Shown here one piece after another: positions 19,658 through 28,983 of a DNA stretch of 64,000 nucleotides (positions are counted from its first letter, which is position 1; every line of letters begins with the position of its first letter). A model generated the notes under the pieces. It was not told the DNA's origin. It ran no database searches and saw nothing but the letters and a program-made list of their open reading frames with translations. The DNA lies in NCBI RefSeq assembly GCF_900185715.1, contig NZ_FYAS01000025.1, positions 372,001 through 436,000 of the forward strand, read 5' to 3'. Position numbers and translations under genes: made by a program. This stretch comes from Allobosea sp. CS1GBMeth4. GTDB taxonomy: Bacteria > Pseudomonadota > Alphaproteobacteria > Rhizobiales > Beijerinckiaceae.

Positions 19658-19837
19658 TTTCGCCACGGCGATCACGTCATTAGCAGGCGCGCCTTTCGTT
19701 CAAGACGCAGCCGTCCCGCCATGTTTTCTCGAACCGCGAGGTCCTGACGGCGCGGCCTGAGACAGCCGGGAGGTTCGGCTTGCGTGAAGGCGCGACGGGA
19801 CGGGCCGTGATCGGGCGGCCGATGGTTGGATAGTGAG

Positions 19838-20662
19838 ATGCGTCTACTCTTTCTCGGCGACATCGTCGGACGCGCCGGCCGTATCGCCGTGCAGGAGCGC
19901 CTGCCCGGCCTGCGCGAGCGCTGGCAGCTCGACTGCGTGGTGATCAACGGTGAGAACGCCGCCGGCGGCTTCGGCATCACCGAGGCGATCTGCGACGAAA
20001 CCCTCGCCGCCGGCGCCGATGTCGTCACGCTCGGCAACCATTCCTGGGACCAGCGCGAGGCGATGGTCTTCATCGAGCGCCAGCCGCGCCTGATCCGGCC
20101 GGCCAATTATCCGCCCGGCACGCCCGGCCGCGGCGCGACCGTGGTCGAGGCGCGGAACGGCGCCCGGGTCCTCGTCGTCAACGTCATGGGCCGGCTATTC
20201 ATGGACGCGCTCGACGACCCCTTCGCCGCGCTCGAGCGCGAGCTCGCCGCCTGCCCGCTGCGCGAGGCGGCCGACGCCGTCATCGTCGATGTCCATGCCG
20301 AGGCGACCAGCGAGAAGCTCGCCATCGCCTATTATCTCGACGGCCGCGCCAGCCTCGTCGTCGGCACCCACACCCATGTGCCGACCTCGGACACCCGCGT
20401 GCTGCCGGCCGGCACCGCCTACCAGACCGATGCCGGCATGTGCGGCGACTACGAGTCGATCCTCGGCATGCAGAAGGAGGAGGCGATCCGCCGCTTCCTG
20501 CAGAAGACGCCGGGCTCTCGGCTGGAGCCCGCGCTCGGCGAGGGCACGCTGTCCGGAATCGCGGTCGAGACCGACGACCGCACCGGCCTCGCCAGGGCGG
20601 CCTGGCCAGTGCGCCTCGGCGCCACGCTCGCCGAGACCTGGCCGGCCGCCTGGGATCGATAG
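19838..20662 (+). CDS. YmdB-family metallophosphoesterase (TIGR00282)
   Basis: A 274-residue calcineurin-like phosphoesterase. It has all metal-site motifs: FLGDIVGRAGR (residues 5-15), INGENAAGGFGIT, TLGNHSWDQRE, VDVHAEATSEK and VGTHTHVPTSD. Members hydrolyse 2',3'-cyclic nucleotides or cAMP and in Bacillus subtilis (YmdB) affect multicellular behaviour. In alphaproteobacteria it is usually next to ygfA, as here. The ATG at 19838 is used; a TTG four codons upstream is in frame. It ends nine bases before the BenE gene. Confidence 0.92.
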   Translation: MRLLFLGDIVGRAGRIAVQERLPGLRERWQLDCVVINGENAAGGFGITEAICDETLAAGADVVTLGNHSWDQREAMVFIERQPRLIRPANYPPGTPGRGATVVEARNGARVLVVNVMGRLFMDALDDPFAALERELAACPLREAADAVIVDVHAEATSEKLAIAYYLDGRASLVVGTHTHVPTSDTRVLPAGTAYQTDAGMCGDYESILGMQKEEAIRRFLQKTPGSRLEPALGEGTLSGIAVETDDRTGLARAAWPVRLGATLAETWPAAWDR

Positions 20663-20671
20663 AACCGACCG

Positions 20672-21826
20672 ATGTCGCAGCTCTTCTCTGCGCTCGTCGC
20701 CGTCTTCGTCGGCTATGCGGCGTCGGTCGCGATCATCCTCGCGGCCGCGCAGGCCGTCGGCGCGACGCCGGCCCAGACCATCTCCTGGCTGGCCGGCCTC
20801 GCCATCGCCAAGGGGCTGTCCAGCCTCATCCTGTCCTGGCGGCACCGGATGCCGATCATCTGCGCCTGGTCGACGCCGGGCGCGGCGCTGATCGCGGCCG
20901 CGAGCGGCGTCGACATGGCGTCCGCCGTCGGCGCCTTCCTCGCCGCCGCCGTGCTGATGATGGCGACCGCCGCCTTCCGCCCGCTCGGCGCCCTGGTCGA
21001 GCGCATCCCGATGAGCGTCGCCGCGGCCATGCTCGCCGGCGTGATCTTCCGCTTCGTCGTCGCCGTCTTCGACGAGATGCGCCTGCAGCCGGCCCTGGTC
21101 CTGACCCTGCTCGTCGTCTTCCTGCTGGCGCGGCTGTGGAACCCCTTCCTCGGCGTCATCGCGGCGCTCGGCGCCGGCCTCGCGCTCGCCTTCGCCACCG
21201 GCACGGCGGCGCTGCCGGCCGGCCCCGTCGCGCTGACCCATGTCGAGCTGATCGTCCCGCGCCTTGATCTCACGGCAATCGTCGGCATCGGCATCCCGCT
21301 CTATCTCGTCACCATGGCGGCCCAGAACCTGCCGGGCTTCGCCGTGCTGCGCGCCTCGGGCTACCAGCCCCCCACCGCCTCCTGCCTGTTCGTCACCGGG
21401 CTGATGTCGGCCCTCGCAGCGCCGACCGGCGCCCACATGGTCAACATGGCGGCGATCAGCGCCTCGATCTGCACCGGCGCCGACACCCACCCCGACCCGA
21501 AGGAGCGCTGGAAGGCCGGCATCTGGTACGCCCTGCTCTGGCTCGCCATCGCCGCCACCGCCGGCCTCCTGCTCGCCCTGATCCTCGCCATGCCGAAGGC
21601 ACTGATCGTCGCCGTCGCCGGGCTCGGCCTGGTCGGCTCGCTGACGGGCGCGCTCGGCCAGGCGATGGGCAGCGACAGGGACCGCTTCGCCGCGGTCGTC
21701 ACCTTCGCCGTTGCCGCCTCCAGCCTGTCGCTCTTCGGCGTCGGCTCGGCCTTCTGGAGCCTGGTCGCGGGGCTTACGGTCTTGACATTGGACCACGCCG
21801 CGGGCCGTTTGCGCGAACGATCATGA
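20672..21826 (+). CDS. BenE-family benzoate/H+ symporter homologue
   Basis: A 384-residue polytopic inner-membrane transporter with about 11-12 hydrophobic helices. The family motifs near CAWSTPGAALIA (about residue 65) and APTGAHMVNMAAISASICTG (about 250-270) are present. BenE imports benzoate with protons, but no benzoate-degradation gene lies nearby, so the aromatic substrate is unproven. The stop overlaps the next start by four bases (ATGA), coupling it to the ThiE-like gene. Confidence 0.87.
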   Translation: MSQLFSALVAVFVGYAASVAIILAAAQAVGATPAQTISWLAGLAIAKGLSSLILSWRHRMPIICAWSTPGAALIAAASGVDMASAVGAFLAAAVLMMATAAFRPLGALVERIPMSVAAAMLAGVIFRFVVAVFDEMRLQPALVLTLLVVFLLARLWNPFLGVIAALGAGLALAFATGTAALPAGPVALTHVELIVPRLDLTAIVGIGIPLYLVTMAAQNLPGFAVLRASGYQPPTASCLFVTGLMSALAAPTGAHMVNMAAISASICTGADTHPDPKERWKAGIWYALLWLAIAATAGLLLALILAMPKALIVAVAGLGLVGSLTGALGQAMGSDRDRFAAVVTFAVAASSLSLFGVGSAFWSLVAGLTVLTLDHAAGRLRERS

Positions 21827-22473
21827 GCACGCCCTCGCCCCGCACCCGCCTGATGCTCGTCACGCCGCCGGTCTCCGACCCCGGCGCGATCTCCTTTCGC
21901 CTGATGCAGGCCTTCGCCGGCGGCGATGTCGCGGCCGTGCTGCTGCGGCTCGCGCCCGGCGACGAGCGCAGCCTGACCGAACGCGTCAAGGCGCTGGCGC
22001 CGCCGGTGCAGGCGCAGAACGTCGCCCTGGTGGTCGAGGCCTCGCCCCAGGTCGCCAGCCGCGGCGGCGCCGACGGCGTCCACCTGACCCGCGTCGAGGC
22101 GATCGCCGAAGCCCGCTCCAGCCTGAAGCAGGAGCGCATCGTCGGCGCCGGCGGCCTGCGCTCGCGCCATGACGCCATGGATGCCGGCGAGGCCGGCGTC
22201 GACTACGTCATGTTCGGCGAACCGCGGCCGGACGGCTCGCTGCCGCCGCTGCCGGCGGTCGTCGAACGCGCCTCCTGGTGGGCCGAGATCTTCGAGACGC
22301 CCTGCATCGCCTATTGCCCGGACGCGGCCTCCGTCCCGGCGCTGGTGGAGACCGGCGCCGAGTTCGTCGCGCTGGGCGAATGGCTGTTCGCCGAGGGCGT
22401 CGACATCCGGGCCGCCGTCGCCGAGGCCGACGCCGCGATCGCCGCGCAATACGCCCGCAGGACGGCGCGATGA
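21823..22473 (+). CDS. ThiE-like TIM-barrel protein, probably not a true thiamine-phosphate synthase
   Basis: A 216-residue TIM barrel of the TenI/ThiE superfamily (RLMLVTPPVS start; GADGVHLTR at about 86-94; IVGAGGLRSRHDAMDAGEAGVDYVMFGEP like the GxSxH...GADYxxxG segment of ThiE; EFVALGEWLF at the end). The N-terminal Q-R-K substrate motif of ThiE is replaced by VLLRLAPGDERS and the pyrophosphate-binding Ser by Gly-Gly. It overlaps BenE upstream and the Sel1 gene downstream by four bases each, away from other thi genes. The role is unknown. Confidence 0.72.
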   Translation: MSTPSPRTRLMLVTPPVSDPGAISFRLMQAFAGGDVAAVLLRLAPGDERSLTERVKALAPPVQAQNVALVVEASPQVASRGGADGVHLTRVEAIAEARSSLKQERIVGAGGLRSRHDAMDAGEAGVDYVMFGEPRPDGSLPPLPAVVERASWWAEIFETPCIAYCPDAASVPALVETGAEFVALGEWLFAEGVDIRAAVAEADAAIAAQYARRTAR

Positions 22474-23399
22474 GGGCTGCGCTCGCCGCGCTCGCCCTGC
22501 TCCTCGCCTTCCCCGCTGCCGCCGCGGCGGAACCGGAGCCGGACCTCGCCTACGGCGCCTATCAGGCCGGACACTATCGGCGGGCCCAGTCGGAAGCGCT
22601 GAAGCGGCTCGAGACCGATCCGAACGACGCCGCGGCGATGACGCTGCTCGGCGAGATCTACCGGCAGGGGCTCGGCGTCCGCGAGGACGCGAAGGCCGCG
22701 GCCGACTGGTACCGGCTCGCGGCCGAGAAGGGCGACGTCAACGCGATGTTCGCCTTCGCCATGGCGATGCTGGAGGGCCATGGCGTGGCGCGCGATCCGA
22801 AGAAGGCCGGAGCCCTTCTGGAGAAGGCCGCAGCCGCCGGCCACCCCGCCGCCAACTACAATCTCGCCATCGCCCTGCTCGCGACGGCGCGGCCGCAGGA
22901 CGACCAGCGCGCCATCGGCTGCCTCAGGGTCGCCGCCGCCTCCGATCTCGGCGACGCCCAGCACGCTCTCGCCGTGCTCTACAAGATGGGCCGCGGCGTG
23001 CCCCAGGACGACGGCATGGCGGCGGACTGGATGGGCAAGGCCGCCGCGACCGGGCTCATCGCCGGCGAGGTCGAATACGCGATCATGCTGTTCAACGGCG
23101 ACGGCGTCGCCAAGGACGAGCGCGCCGCGGCGCGGCTCTTCATCCGCGCCGCCAACAAGGGCAACGCCATCGCCCAGAACCGGCTGGCCAAGCTCTACCA
23201 GTTCGGCCGCGCCGTCCCGCCCGATCTGTCGGAGGCCGCCGCCTGGCATCTCGCCGCCCGCGCGCAGGGCCTCTCCGATGCCACGCTCGATCAGGTGCTG
23301 GAGCGGCTTTCGCCGGAGCAGCGCAGCCGCGCGGCCGGCCTCGCCGCCGACCGGATCGAGGCCACGGCCTTGACGACGCCGAGCCAACCGAGCAAGTGA
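22470..23399 (+). CDS. Exported Sel1-like repeat protein
   Basis: A 309-residue protein. A Sec signal peptide (MRAALAALALLLAFPAAAAA) is followed by at least five Sel1-like repeats of about 36 residues, recognisable by A-x-x-LGEIYRQGLGVREDAKAA, then MLEGHGVARDPKKA, YKMGRGVPQDDGMA, LFNGDGVAKDERAA and YQFGRAVPPDLSEA. Such proteins are periplasmic solenoid adaptors. ATG 22470 overlaps the previous stop, so it is translationally coupled to the ThiE-like gene. No enzymatic motif is present. Confidence 0.88.
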   Translation: MRAALAALALLLAFPAAAAAEPEPDLAYGAYQAGHYRRAQSEALKRLETDPNDAAAMTLLGEIYRQGLGVREDAKAAADWYRLAAEKGDVNAMFAFAMAMLEGHGVARDPKKAGALLEKAAAAGHPAANYNLAIALLATARPQDDQRAIGCLRVAAASDLGDAQHALAVLYKMGRGVPQDDGMAADWMGKAAATGLIAGEVEYAIMLFNGDGVAKDERAAARLFIRAANKGNAIAQNRLAKLYQFGRAVPPDLSEAAAWHLAARAQGLSDATLDQVLERLSPEQRSRAAGLAADRIEATALTTPSQPSK

Positions 23400-23500
23400 C
23401 GGCGGAAATCCGCGCCGGGCAGCCGGCGCCGCTCCGCCACCGCCGCTCTTTGATAACTCGCTCCGCACTGCCGCGCGTCCCGCGCCCGAGGTTCGATACC

Positions 23501-24289
23501 ATGATCCGTTCTCCCCTGATGACCGTGATGACCGACGCCGTGATGAAGGCGTCGCGTTCGCTGAAGCGCGATTTCGGCGAGGTCGAGAACCTCCAGGTCC
23601 TCGCCAAGGGGCCGGGCGACTTCGTCTCCAAGGCCGACCACAAGGCCGAGGAGATCCTGCGCGCGGCGCTGGAGAAGGCGCGGCCGGGCTACGGCTTCGT
23701 CATGGAGGAGAGCGGCGTCGTCGCGGGGACCGACGAGAGCAACCGCTGGCATGTCGACCCGCTCGACGGCACCCACAACTTCCTGCGCGGCATCCCGCAC
23801 TGGAACATCTCGGTGGCGCTGGAGCGCGACAATCAGTTCATCGCCGGCGTGATCTACGACGCCGCCAAGGACGAGCTCTTCATCGCCGAGAAGGGCAAGG
23901 GCGCCTATGTCAACAACCGCCGCATGCGCGTCTCCGGCCGGCGCGAAGCGTCCGAGATGCTGATCGGCATGGGCGTGCCCCATATCGGCAAGGGCGGCCA
24001 CCCGCTCTTCCTGAAGGAACTCGGGGCGGTGATGAGCCGCTTCGCCAATGTCCGGCGCATGGGCTCGGCCGCCCTCGACATCGCCTATGTCGCCGCCGGC
24101 CGCATGGACGCCTATTGGGAGCGCGGCCTCAACACCTGGGATTTCGGTGCCGGCGCGGTGATGGTACGCGAGGCGGGCGGCACCTTCGGCACGCTCGACG
24201 GCAAGCAGCCGACCTCGGCCAAGGACGTGATCTGCGGCAACGAGGCCGGCGAGCCGGCCTTGCGCGCCGCGCTGAAGACCGCGCTCTGA
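23501..24289 (+). CDS. suhB: Inositol monophosphatase family protein
   Basis: A 262-residue Mg-dependent, Li-sensitive-type phosphatase. Metal site 1 is GFVMEESG with DPLDGTHNFLRGIPHW (about 87-100), and metal site 2 is LNTWDFGAGAVMVREAGG (about 213-230). These are the three hallmarks of IMPase/SuhB/CysQ. It most resembles the SuhB-type myo-inositol-1-phosphatases, but substrates vary. The start at 23501 follows GAGG. An upstream frame (from 22169) is an out-of-frame shadow of the preceding genes. Confidence 0.92.
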   Translation: MIRSPLMTVMTDAVMKASRSLKRDFGEVENLQVLAKGPGDFVSKADHKAEEILRAALEKARPGYGFVMEESGVVAGTDESNRWHVDPLDGTHNFLRGIPHWNISVALERDNQFIAGVIYDAAKDELFIAEKGKGAYVNNRRMRVSGRREASEMLIGMGVPHIGKGGHPLFLKELGAVMSRFANVRRMGSAALDIAYVAAGRMDAYWERGLNTWDFGAGAVMVREAGGTFGTLDGKQPTSAKDVICGNEAGEPALRAALKTAL

Positions 24290-24374
24290 GCGGGATAGCG
24301 CGCTTTCCCGCTTGATCCCGGCGTGGCGGGAGGCGACAGTCGCCGCCGTGACGAAACCGATCGGATGAGCAGGC

Positions 24375-25418
24375 ATGGCCAGTGACGAGGCGGCCCCCGA
24401 GGTTCCGCCGCGGGAGCCCCCGGGGCCCGCGGCGCAGAGGCCGCAGACCTTCCGCTTCTCCCGTCCGCTGCGCTATGGGCTCCGCGCGCTGGTCTTCCTC
24501 GCGCTGATCGGCTTCCTGATCTTCATCCTGCAGGCGGGCCTCGTCACCGCCTTCATGACCAATCCGGGCCTCAACGGGCTGATCGGCGGCGCGCTCGCGG
24601 TCGGCGTGCTGCTGGCGCTGCGCGAACTCTGGCGCGTCGACAGCGAGGCCCGCGCCGCGACGCGCCTCGCCGCCGACCCGGCCGGCGCGATGGTCCGGCG
24701 CACCCAGGTGATCAGCCCGCTCGCCGCGGTCCTGCCGGCGCTGGAGCGCCGCAGCCTGTCCCCGGGCCAGGCGACCAGCCTGCTCGAATCGGTCGCCGTC
24801 CGGCTCGACGACGGCCGCGAGGTGCTGCGCTATCTCGCCGGGCTCCTCGTCTTCCTCGGCCTGCTCGGCACCTTCTGGGGCCTGCTCGAGACGGTTTCCT
24901 CGGTCGGAAACGTCATCAAGAGCCTGCGCACCGGCGCCGAGGCCGGCGTGCTCTTCGATGAGCTCAAGGCCGGCCTCGCCGCGCCGCTCGCCGGCATGGG
25001 CCTGTCCTTCTCGTCCTCGCTGTTCGGCATCGCCGGCTCGCTGATCCTCGGCTTCCTCGACCTGCAGGTGGCGCAGAGCCAGCGCCGCTTCCGCAACGAG
25101 GTCGAGAGCTATCTCGGCCTCGCCACCACGGACGCCGCGGCCATGGCGCCGGCGCTGCCGCTCGCAGGCCCGGCAGCGGCCGGCGACGTCGTGGTCGAGC
25201 GCCTCGACAAGCTCCAGGCGGCGATCCAGGACGGCACCAACAGCCGCGCCGCGACGCAGGCCCTCGCCAATCTCGCCGAGGGCATCCAGGGCCTCGTCCA
25301 GCACATGCGCTCCGAGCAGCAGCTGATCCGCGACTGGGTCGAGGCCCAGGCGGCCCGCGAGAAGGACCTGAAACGGCTGATCGAGCGCCTCGCCGCCGAA
25401 CGGGTGGGGGAGTCATGA
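24375..25418 (+). CDS. MotA/TolQ/ExbB-family proton channel-like protein
   Basis: A 347-residue inner-membrane protein. A Pro-rich cytoplasmic head is followed by two hydrophobic helices (about 36-58 and 66-84), a cytoplasmic loop, and two long helices near 155-175 (LAGLLVFLGLLGTFWGLLETV) and 200-230 (GLAAPLAGMGLSFSSSLFGIAGSLILG) that carry the MotA/ExbB channel-like signature. A charged coiled-coil tail ends the protein. It pairs with the OmpA/MotB-like gene 52 bases downstream, so the two probably form a stator-like unit anchored to peptidoglycan. No flagellar genes are near. Confidence 0.85.
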   Translation: MASDEAAPEVPPREPPGPAAQRPQTFRFSRPLRYGLRALVFLALIGFLIFILQAGLVTAFMTNPGLNGLIGGALAVGVLLALRELWRVDSEARAATRLAADPAGAMVRRTQVISPLAAVLPALERRSLSPGQATSLLESVAVRLDDGREVLRYLAGLLVFLGLLGTFWGLLETVSSVGNVIKSLRTGAEAGVLFDELKAGLAAPLAGMGLSFSSSLFGIAGSLILGFLDLQVAQSQRRFRNEVESYLGLATTDAAAMAPALPLAGPAAAGDVVVERLDKLQAAIQDGTNSRAATQALANLAEGIQGLVQHMRSEQQLIRDWVEAQAAREKDLKRLIERLAAERVGES

Positions 25419-25470
25419 GCCTGCCATCCTGCTGCGGCATCGAGAGCACTGACCACGAGGGCGTCTGAGC

Positions 25471-26487
25471 ATGGCCCTGTCGCGCGCGCATCGCCGGGAA
25501 GAGCTCAATTTCTGGCCGGGCTTCGTCGATGCGCTCTCGACGATGCTGATCGGCATCGTCTTCCTGCTCTCGGTCTTCGTCCTCGGCCAGTTCTTCCTGT
25601 CGCAGGAGATCAGCGGCCGGGACACGGTGCTCGACCGGCTGAACCGCCAGATCGCCGAGCTCAGCGATCTGCTCGCGCTCGAGCGGGCGAGCAGCAAGGA
25701 GGCCCGGGACTCGCTCGCTTTGCTGCAATCCTCGCTCGCCAGCGAGCAGGCCGAGCGCGCCCGCGTCCAGGGCCTGCTCGACGGCGCCGCCGGCACCGCG
25801 CCGGCCCGGCTCGCCGAGACGCAGAAGGCGCTCGACGCCGAGAAGCAGCTCTCCGCCAAGGCGCAGGCCACCGTCGAGTTGGTCAACCAGCAGATCGTCG
25901 CCATGCGCCGCCAGCTCGCGGCGCTGGAGGAGGCGATCGCCGCCGCCGAAGCCAAGGACAAGGAATCGCAGGCGCGCATCTCCGAGCTCGGCTCGCGCCT
26001 CAACGTCGCCCTCGCCCAGCGCGTGCAGGAGCTGGCGCGCTACCGCTCCGACTTCTTCGGCCGCCTGCGCCAGGTGCTCGGCACGCGGCCGGACATCCGC
26101 GTCGTCGGCGACCGCTTCGTCTTCCAGTCGGAAGTGTTCTTCGACGCCGGCCAGGCCGTGCTCAAGCCGGAAGGTCGCGGCGAGCTCGACAAGCTCGGCG
26201 CCATCATCGCCGATCTCGGCCGTGAGATGCCGCCGGACCTGCCCTGGATCCTGCGCGTCGACGGCCATACCGACAACCGGCCGATCCGTTCGCCGCAATT
26301 CCCCTCGAACTGGAGCCTGTCGACCGCGCGCGCCGTCGCCGTGGTCGAATACCTGATCAGCAAGGGCATCCCTGCCGACCGCATCGCCGCCACCGGCTTC
26401 GGCGAGTTCCAGCCGCTCGACGTCGCCAACAACGACGAGGCCTGGCGCCGCAACCGCAGGATCGAGTTCAAGATCACCGAGCGGTGA
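25471..26487 (+). CDS. MotB-like OmpA-domain protein with coiled-coil stalk
   Basis: A 338-residue protein. The N-terminus ([39 protein letters not shown]) is MotB-like: one transmembrane helix beginning with a conserved [10 protein letters not shown], whose Asp may be the proton-carrying residue. A coiled coil of about 150 residues follows, then a C-terminal OmpA/MotB peptidoglycan-binding domain ([24 protein letters not shown]...RRIEFKI). The periplasmic coiled coil is much longer than in flagellar MotB. It functions with the MotA-like partner upstream. Similar pairs are widespread in alphaproteobacteria with unknown role. Confidence 0.88.
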   Translation: MALSRAHRREELNFWPGFVDALSTMLIGIVFLLSVFVLGQFFLSQEISGRDTVLDRLNRQIAELSDLLALERASSKEARDSLALLQSSLASEQAERARVQGLLDGAAGTAPARLAETQKALDAEKQLSAKAQATVELVNQQIVAMRRQLAALEEAIAAAEAKDKESQARISELGSRLNVALAQRVQELARYRSDFFGRLRQVLGTRPDIRVVGDRFVFQSEVFFDAGQAVLKPEGRGELDKLGAIIADLGREMPPDLPWILRVDGHTDNRPIRSPQFPSNWSLSTARAVAVVEYLISKGIPADRIAATGFGEFQPLDVANNDEAWRRNRRIEFKITER

Positions 26488-26602
26488 GGCGGGCTGCCCG
26501 GGTCGCTGGGTTTCGCCGGCCGCCCGGCGCAGGAATGTTGGGCATGGGCCAGGCTGCCGGTCCCGCGTCGGCACGCCAATCCCGACGTCGCGGGAGGACC
26601 GG

Positions 26603-26956
26603 ATGGCAAAGCACAGGATCTACACGACGAGCTTCGCGAGCATCTACCCGCTCTATGTCAGGAAGGCGGAGAAGAAGGGGCGCTCGCAAGCAGAGGTCGA
26701 TCAGGTCATCTCCTGGCTCACCGGCTATGACCCGGACGAGCTGAAAGCCAGGCTGGACGCCCAGGTCGATTGCGAGACGTTCTTTGCCTCGGCTCCCAAA
26801 CTCAATCCGTCGCGAAGCCTGATCAAGGGCGTGGTCTGCGGTGTCCGGGTCGAGGAGATCGAGGAGCCGACGATGCGGGAAATCCGCTATCTGGACAAGC
26901 TGGTCGATGAGCTGGCACGGGGGAAGCCGATGGACCGGATCTTGCGAAAGAACTGA
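26603..26956 (+). CDS. DUF2200 family protein
   Basis: A 117-residue small soluble protein starting [19 protein letters not shown] with [23 protein letters not shown], the DUF2200 signature, and a conserved [15 protein letters not shown] and [15 protein letters not shown]. The family is widespread and uncharacterised. The start ATG at 26603 follows GGGAGGACCGG. It is monocistronic, and a GC hairpin lies just after it. Confidence 0.9.
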   Translation: MAKHRIYTTSFASIYPLYVRKAEKKGRSQAEVDQVISWLTGYDPDELKARLDAQVDCETFFASAPKLNPSRSLIKGVVCGVRVEEIEEPTMREIRYLDKLVDELARGKPMDRILRKN

Positions 26957-26982
26957 TCCCCGGTCGAGCCGACGCCACAGGC

Positions 26983-27009
26983 GGCGTTCCCCAAACGCAT
27001 GGGAACGCC
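26983..27009. terminator. Hairpin after the DUF2200 gene
   Basis: A perfect 9-bp inverted repeat (26983-26991, 27001-27009; GGCGTTCCC) with a 9-base loop, 26 bases after the stop. No T-run follows, so it is a weak or Rho-assisted terminator at best. Confidence 0.4.
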
Positions 27010-27175
27010 CGCAGGATGAAGCGACCGCCGGCCCGAACCTATGCGCGCCGCTCCCGCGAAAAGCGGAAGCGTGTCATGCCCTGCCGGCAGGTGCGCCGTC
27101 TCGCGACCATGCTAGCGTGGCTGGTATGGTAGTGTGCCAGGCGCGGACCACCGCAGCCCTGCCGGCAGGAGCAGC

Positions 27176-27919
27176 ATGATCGATATCCGCATCACCCAGG
27201 ACAAGAACGAGCTCGGCCGGCAGGCGGCGGCGCTGGGCGCGCAGGCGATCCGCGCCGCACTCGCCCGCCATGGCGAGGCAACGATCATCGTCGCCACCGG
27301 CGCGAGCCAGTTCGAGATGCTGCAGCACCTCGTCGCCGCCGACGGCATCGACTGGTCGAAGGTCACCGCCTTCCATCTCGACGAATATGTCGGGCTGCCG
27401 CAGAGCCATCCTGCGAGCTTCCGCGGCTATCTGAAGCAGCGTTTCCTCGCCCCGCTCGCGGTCAAGCCGGCCTTCGTCCCCGTCGATGGCGAGGCCGATC
27501 CCCTCGTCGAGACGAAGCGTCTCAATGCGCTGATCGCCGGGCGCCGCGTCGATCTCTGCTTCGCCGGCATCGGCGAGAACTGCCATCTCGCCTTCAACGA
27601 TCCGCCGGCCGATTTCGAGACGGAGCAGCCCTATATCGTCGTCACGCTCGACGAGGCCTGCCGCAGGCAGCAATTCGGCGAAGGCTGGTTCGAGAGCTTC
27701 GAAGCCGTGCCGGAACAGGCGATCTCGATGAGCATCCGCCAGATCCTGAAGAGCGAGCTGATCATCCTGTCGGTGCCGGACGCGCGCAAGGCAAAGGCGG
27801 TCAAGGACGCGCTCGAAGGCGAGGTCACGCCGCTGCACCCGGCCTCGATCCTGCAACGCCACCCCAATACGGTGCTGTTCCTCGATCCGCCCGCCGCCTC
27901 CCTGCTGAAGACGGGCTGA
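27176..27919 (+). CDS. nagB: Glucosamine-6-phosphate deaminase
   Basis: A 247-residue aldose-ketose isomerase/deaminase that turns glucosamine-6-phosphate into fructose-6-phosphate and ammonia. It has the phosphate-binding [11 protein letters not shown] (about 42-52), the catalytic region [11 protein letters not shown] (about 65-75), the [17 protein letters not shown] motif (about 127-143), and a C-terminal VLFLD. ATG 27176 follows GGCAGGAGCAGC. The longer frame from 27134 was rejected. It overlaps no gene but ends seven bases before nagA, making an amino-sugar degradation operon. Confidence 0.92.
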   Translation: MIDIRITQDKNELGRQAAALGAQAIRAALARHGEATIIVATGASQFEMLQHLVAADGIDWSKVTAFHLDEYVGLPQSHPASFRGYLKQRFLAPLAVKPAFVPVDGEADPLVETKRLNALIAGRRVDLCFAGIGENCHLAFNDPPADFETEQPYIVVTLDEACRRQQFGEGWFESFEAVPEQAISMSIRQILKSELIILSVPDARKAKAVKDALEGEVTPLHPASILQRHPNTVLFLDPPAASLLKTG

Positions 27920-27926
27920 GGCGGCG

Positions 27927-28949
27927 ATGCCCGTTTCGCCCGGCCTCGTCGATCTCCAGGTCAACGGCTTCGCCGGCGTCGATTTCAACGATCCGGCGAT
28001 CGGCCCGGCCGATCTCGACCGGGCCCTGGAGGCGATGCTCGCGACCGGCGTCACCCATTGCCTGCCGACGATCATCACCGCCCATCCGCACGAGCTGGTC
28101 GAGCGCTTCCGGGCGCTCGACGCCGCCGTCGCCAGCAGCCGGCTCGGGGCGCTGATGTGTCCAGGCTACCATCTCGAAGGCCCGTTCCTGAACCCGGCGC
28201 CGGGCTATCACGGCTGCCACCCGCCGCAGGCGATGACGGCGGCCAGGCCGGAGCTGATCACGGAGGTCGAGCGCGGCCTGTCGCGCCCGATCCTGATGGT
28301 GACGCTCGCCCCCGAGGTCGAGGGCGCGGTCGCTCTGACCAGAGTCCTGGCCGGCGCCGGCAGGATCGTCGCCATCGGCCATTCCGCCGCCGATTTCGCT
28401 CAGGTCGCGGCCGCGGCCGATGCGGGCCTGTCGCTCTCGACGCATCTCGGCAACGGCCTGCCGCAAACGCTGCACAAGCTCGCCAACCCGATCTTTGCCC
28501 AGCTCGCCGAGGACCGGCTGATGGCCGGCTTCATCGCCGACGGGATTCATCTGCATCCGAAGGCGCTGAAGGCGCTGATCCGGGCCAGGGGCTTCGAACG
28601 CTCGATCCTGGTGACCGACGCCGTGGTCGCGGCCGCAGCGCCGGCCGGCCGCTACCATTTCGCCGGCATGGCGGTCGATCGCATGCCGGATGGTTCGGTT
28701 CGCCAGGGCCAGGGCCTGCTCGCCGGCTCGGCGCTCTGCCTCGACGAGGCGGTGCGCAACGTCGTCGCCTGGGGCATCGCGACACCGGAGCAGGCTTTCG
28801 CCATGGCCTCCGACCACGCGCGCGCCGCGATCCGGCCGGCGCTGTCGGCGCATGGCCTCGCGCTTGCGGAGGCCGAGGTCGAATGGTCGGATGATCTCGT
28901 GGTGAGGCGGGTCCGCCTCGCCGGTCAGGAACGCCGCTACGACGCATGA
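27927..28949 (+). CDS. nagA: N-acetylglucosamine-6-phosphate deacetylase, N-terminally short
   Basis: A 340-residue amidohydrolase-fold deacetylase working before NagB. Motifs: PGLVDLQVNGFAGVDFND (with the E. coli-type Gln/Asn instead of His-x-His), YHLEGPFLNP, the metal His in AIGHSAADF and STHLGNGLP, and the catalytic Asp in LVTDAVVA (about 228-235). The protein begins directly at the PGLVDLQ strand, so it lacks the roughly 40-residue N-terminal part of the small beta-domain seen in E. coli NagA. No upstream in-frame start exists. It is followed 34 bases later by a solute-binding protein gene. Confidence 0.9.
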   Translation: MPVSPGLVDLQVNGFAGVDFNDPAIGPADLDRALEAMLATGVTHCLPTIITAHPHELVERFRALDAAVASSRLGALMCPGYHLEGPFLNPAPGYHGCHPPQAMTAARPELITEVERGLSRPILMVTLAPEVEGAVALTRVLAGAGRIVAIGHSAADFAQVAAAADAGLSLSTHLGNGLPQTLHKLANPIFAQLAEDRLMAGFIADGIHLHPKALKALIRARGFERSILVTDAVVAAAAPAGRYHFAGMAVDRMPDGSVRQGQGLLAGSALCLDEAVRNVVAWGIATPEQAFAMASDHARAAIRPALSAHGLALAEAEVEWSDDLVVRRVRLAGQERRYDA

Positions 28950-28983
28950 GCGCCTCGACGGCGCGACAACGAAGGGGAAGGCA

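Noticed and set aside
21823-22473. thiE, thiamine-phosphate synthase
   Set aside because: The substrate motif is changed and no thiamine gene is near, so the gene symbol was withheld.
24375-26487. A Zorya defence system
   Set aside because: The MotA/MotB-like pair has no ZorC, ZorD or ZorE neighbour, and nearby genes are housekeeping.
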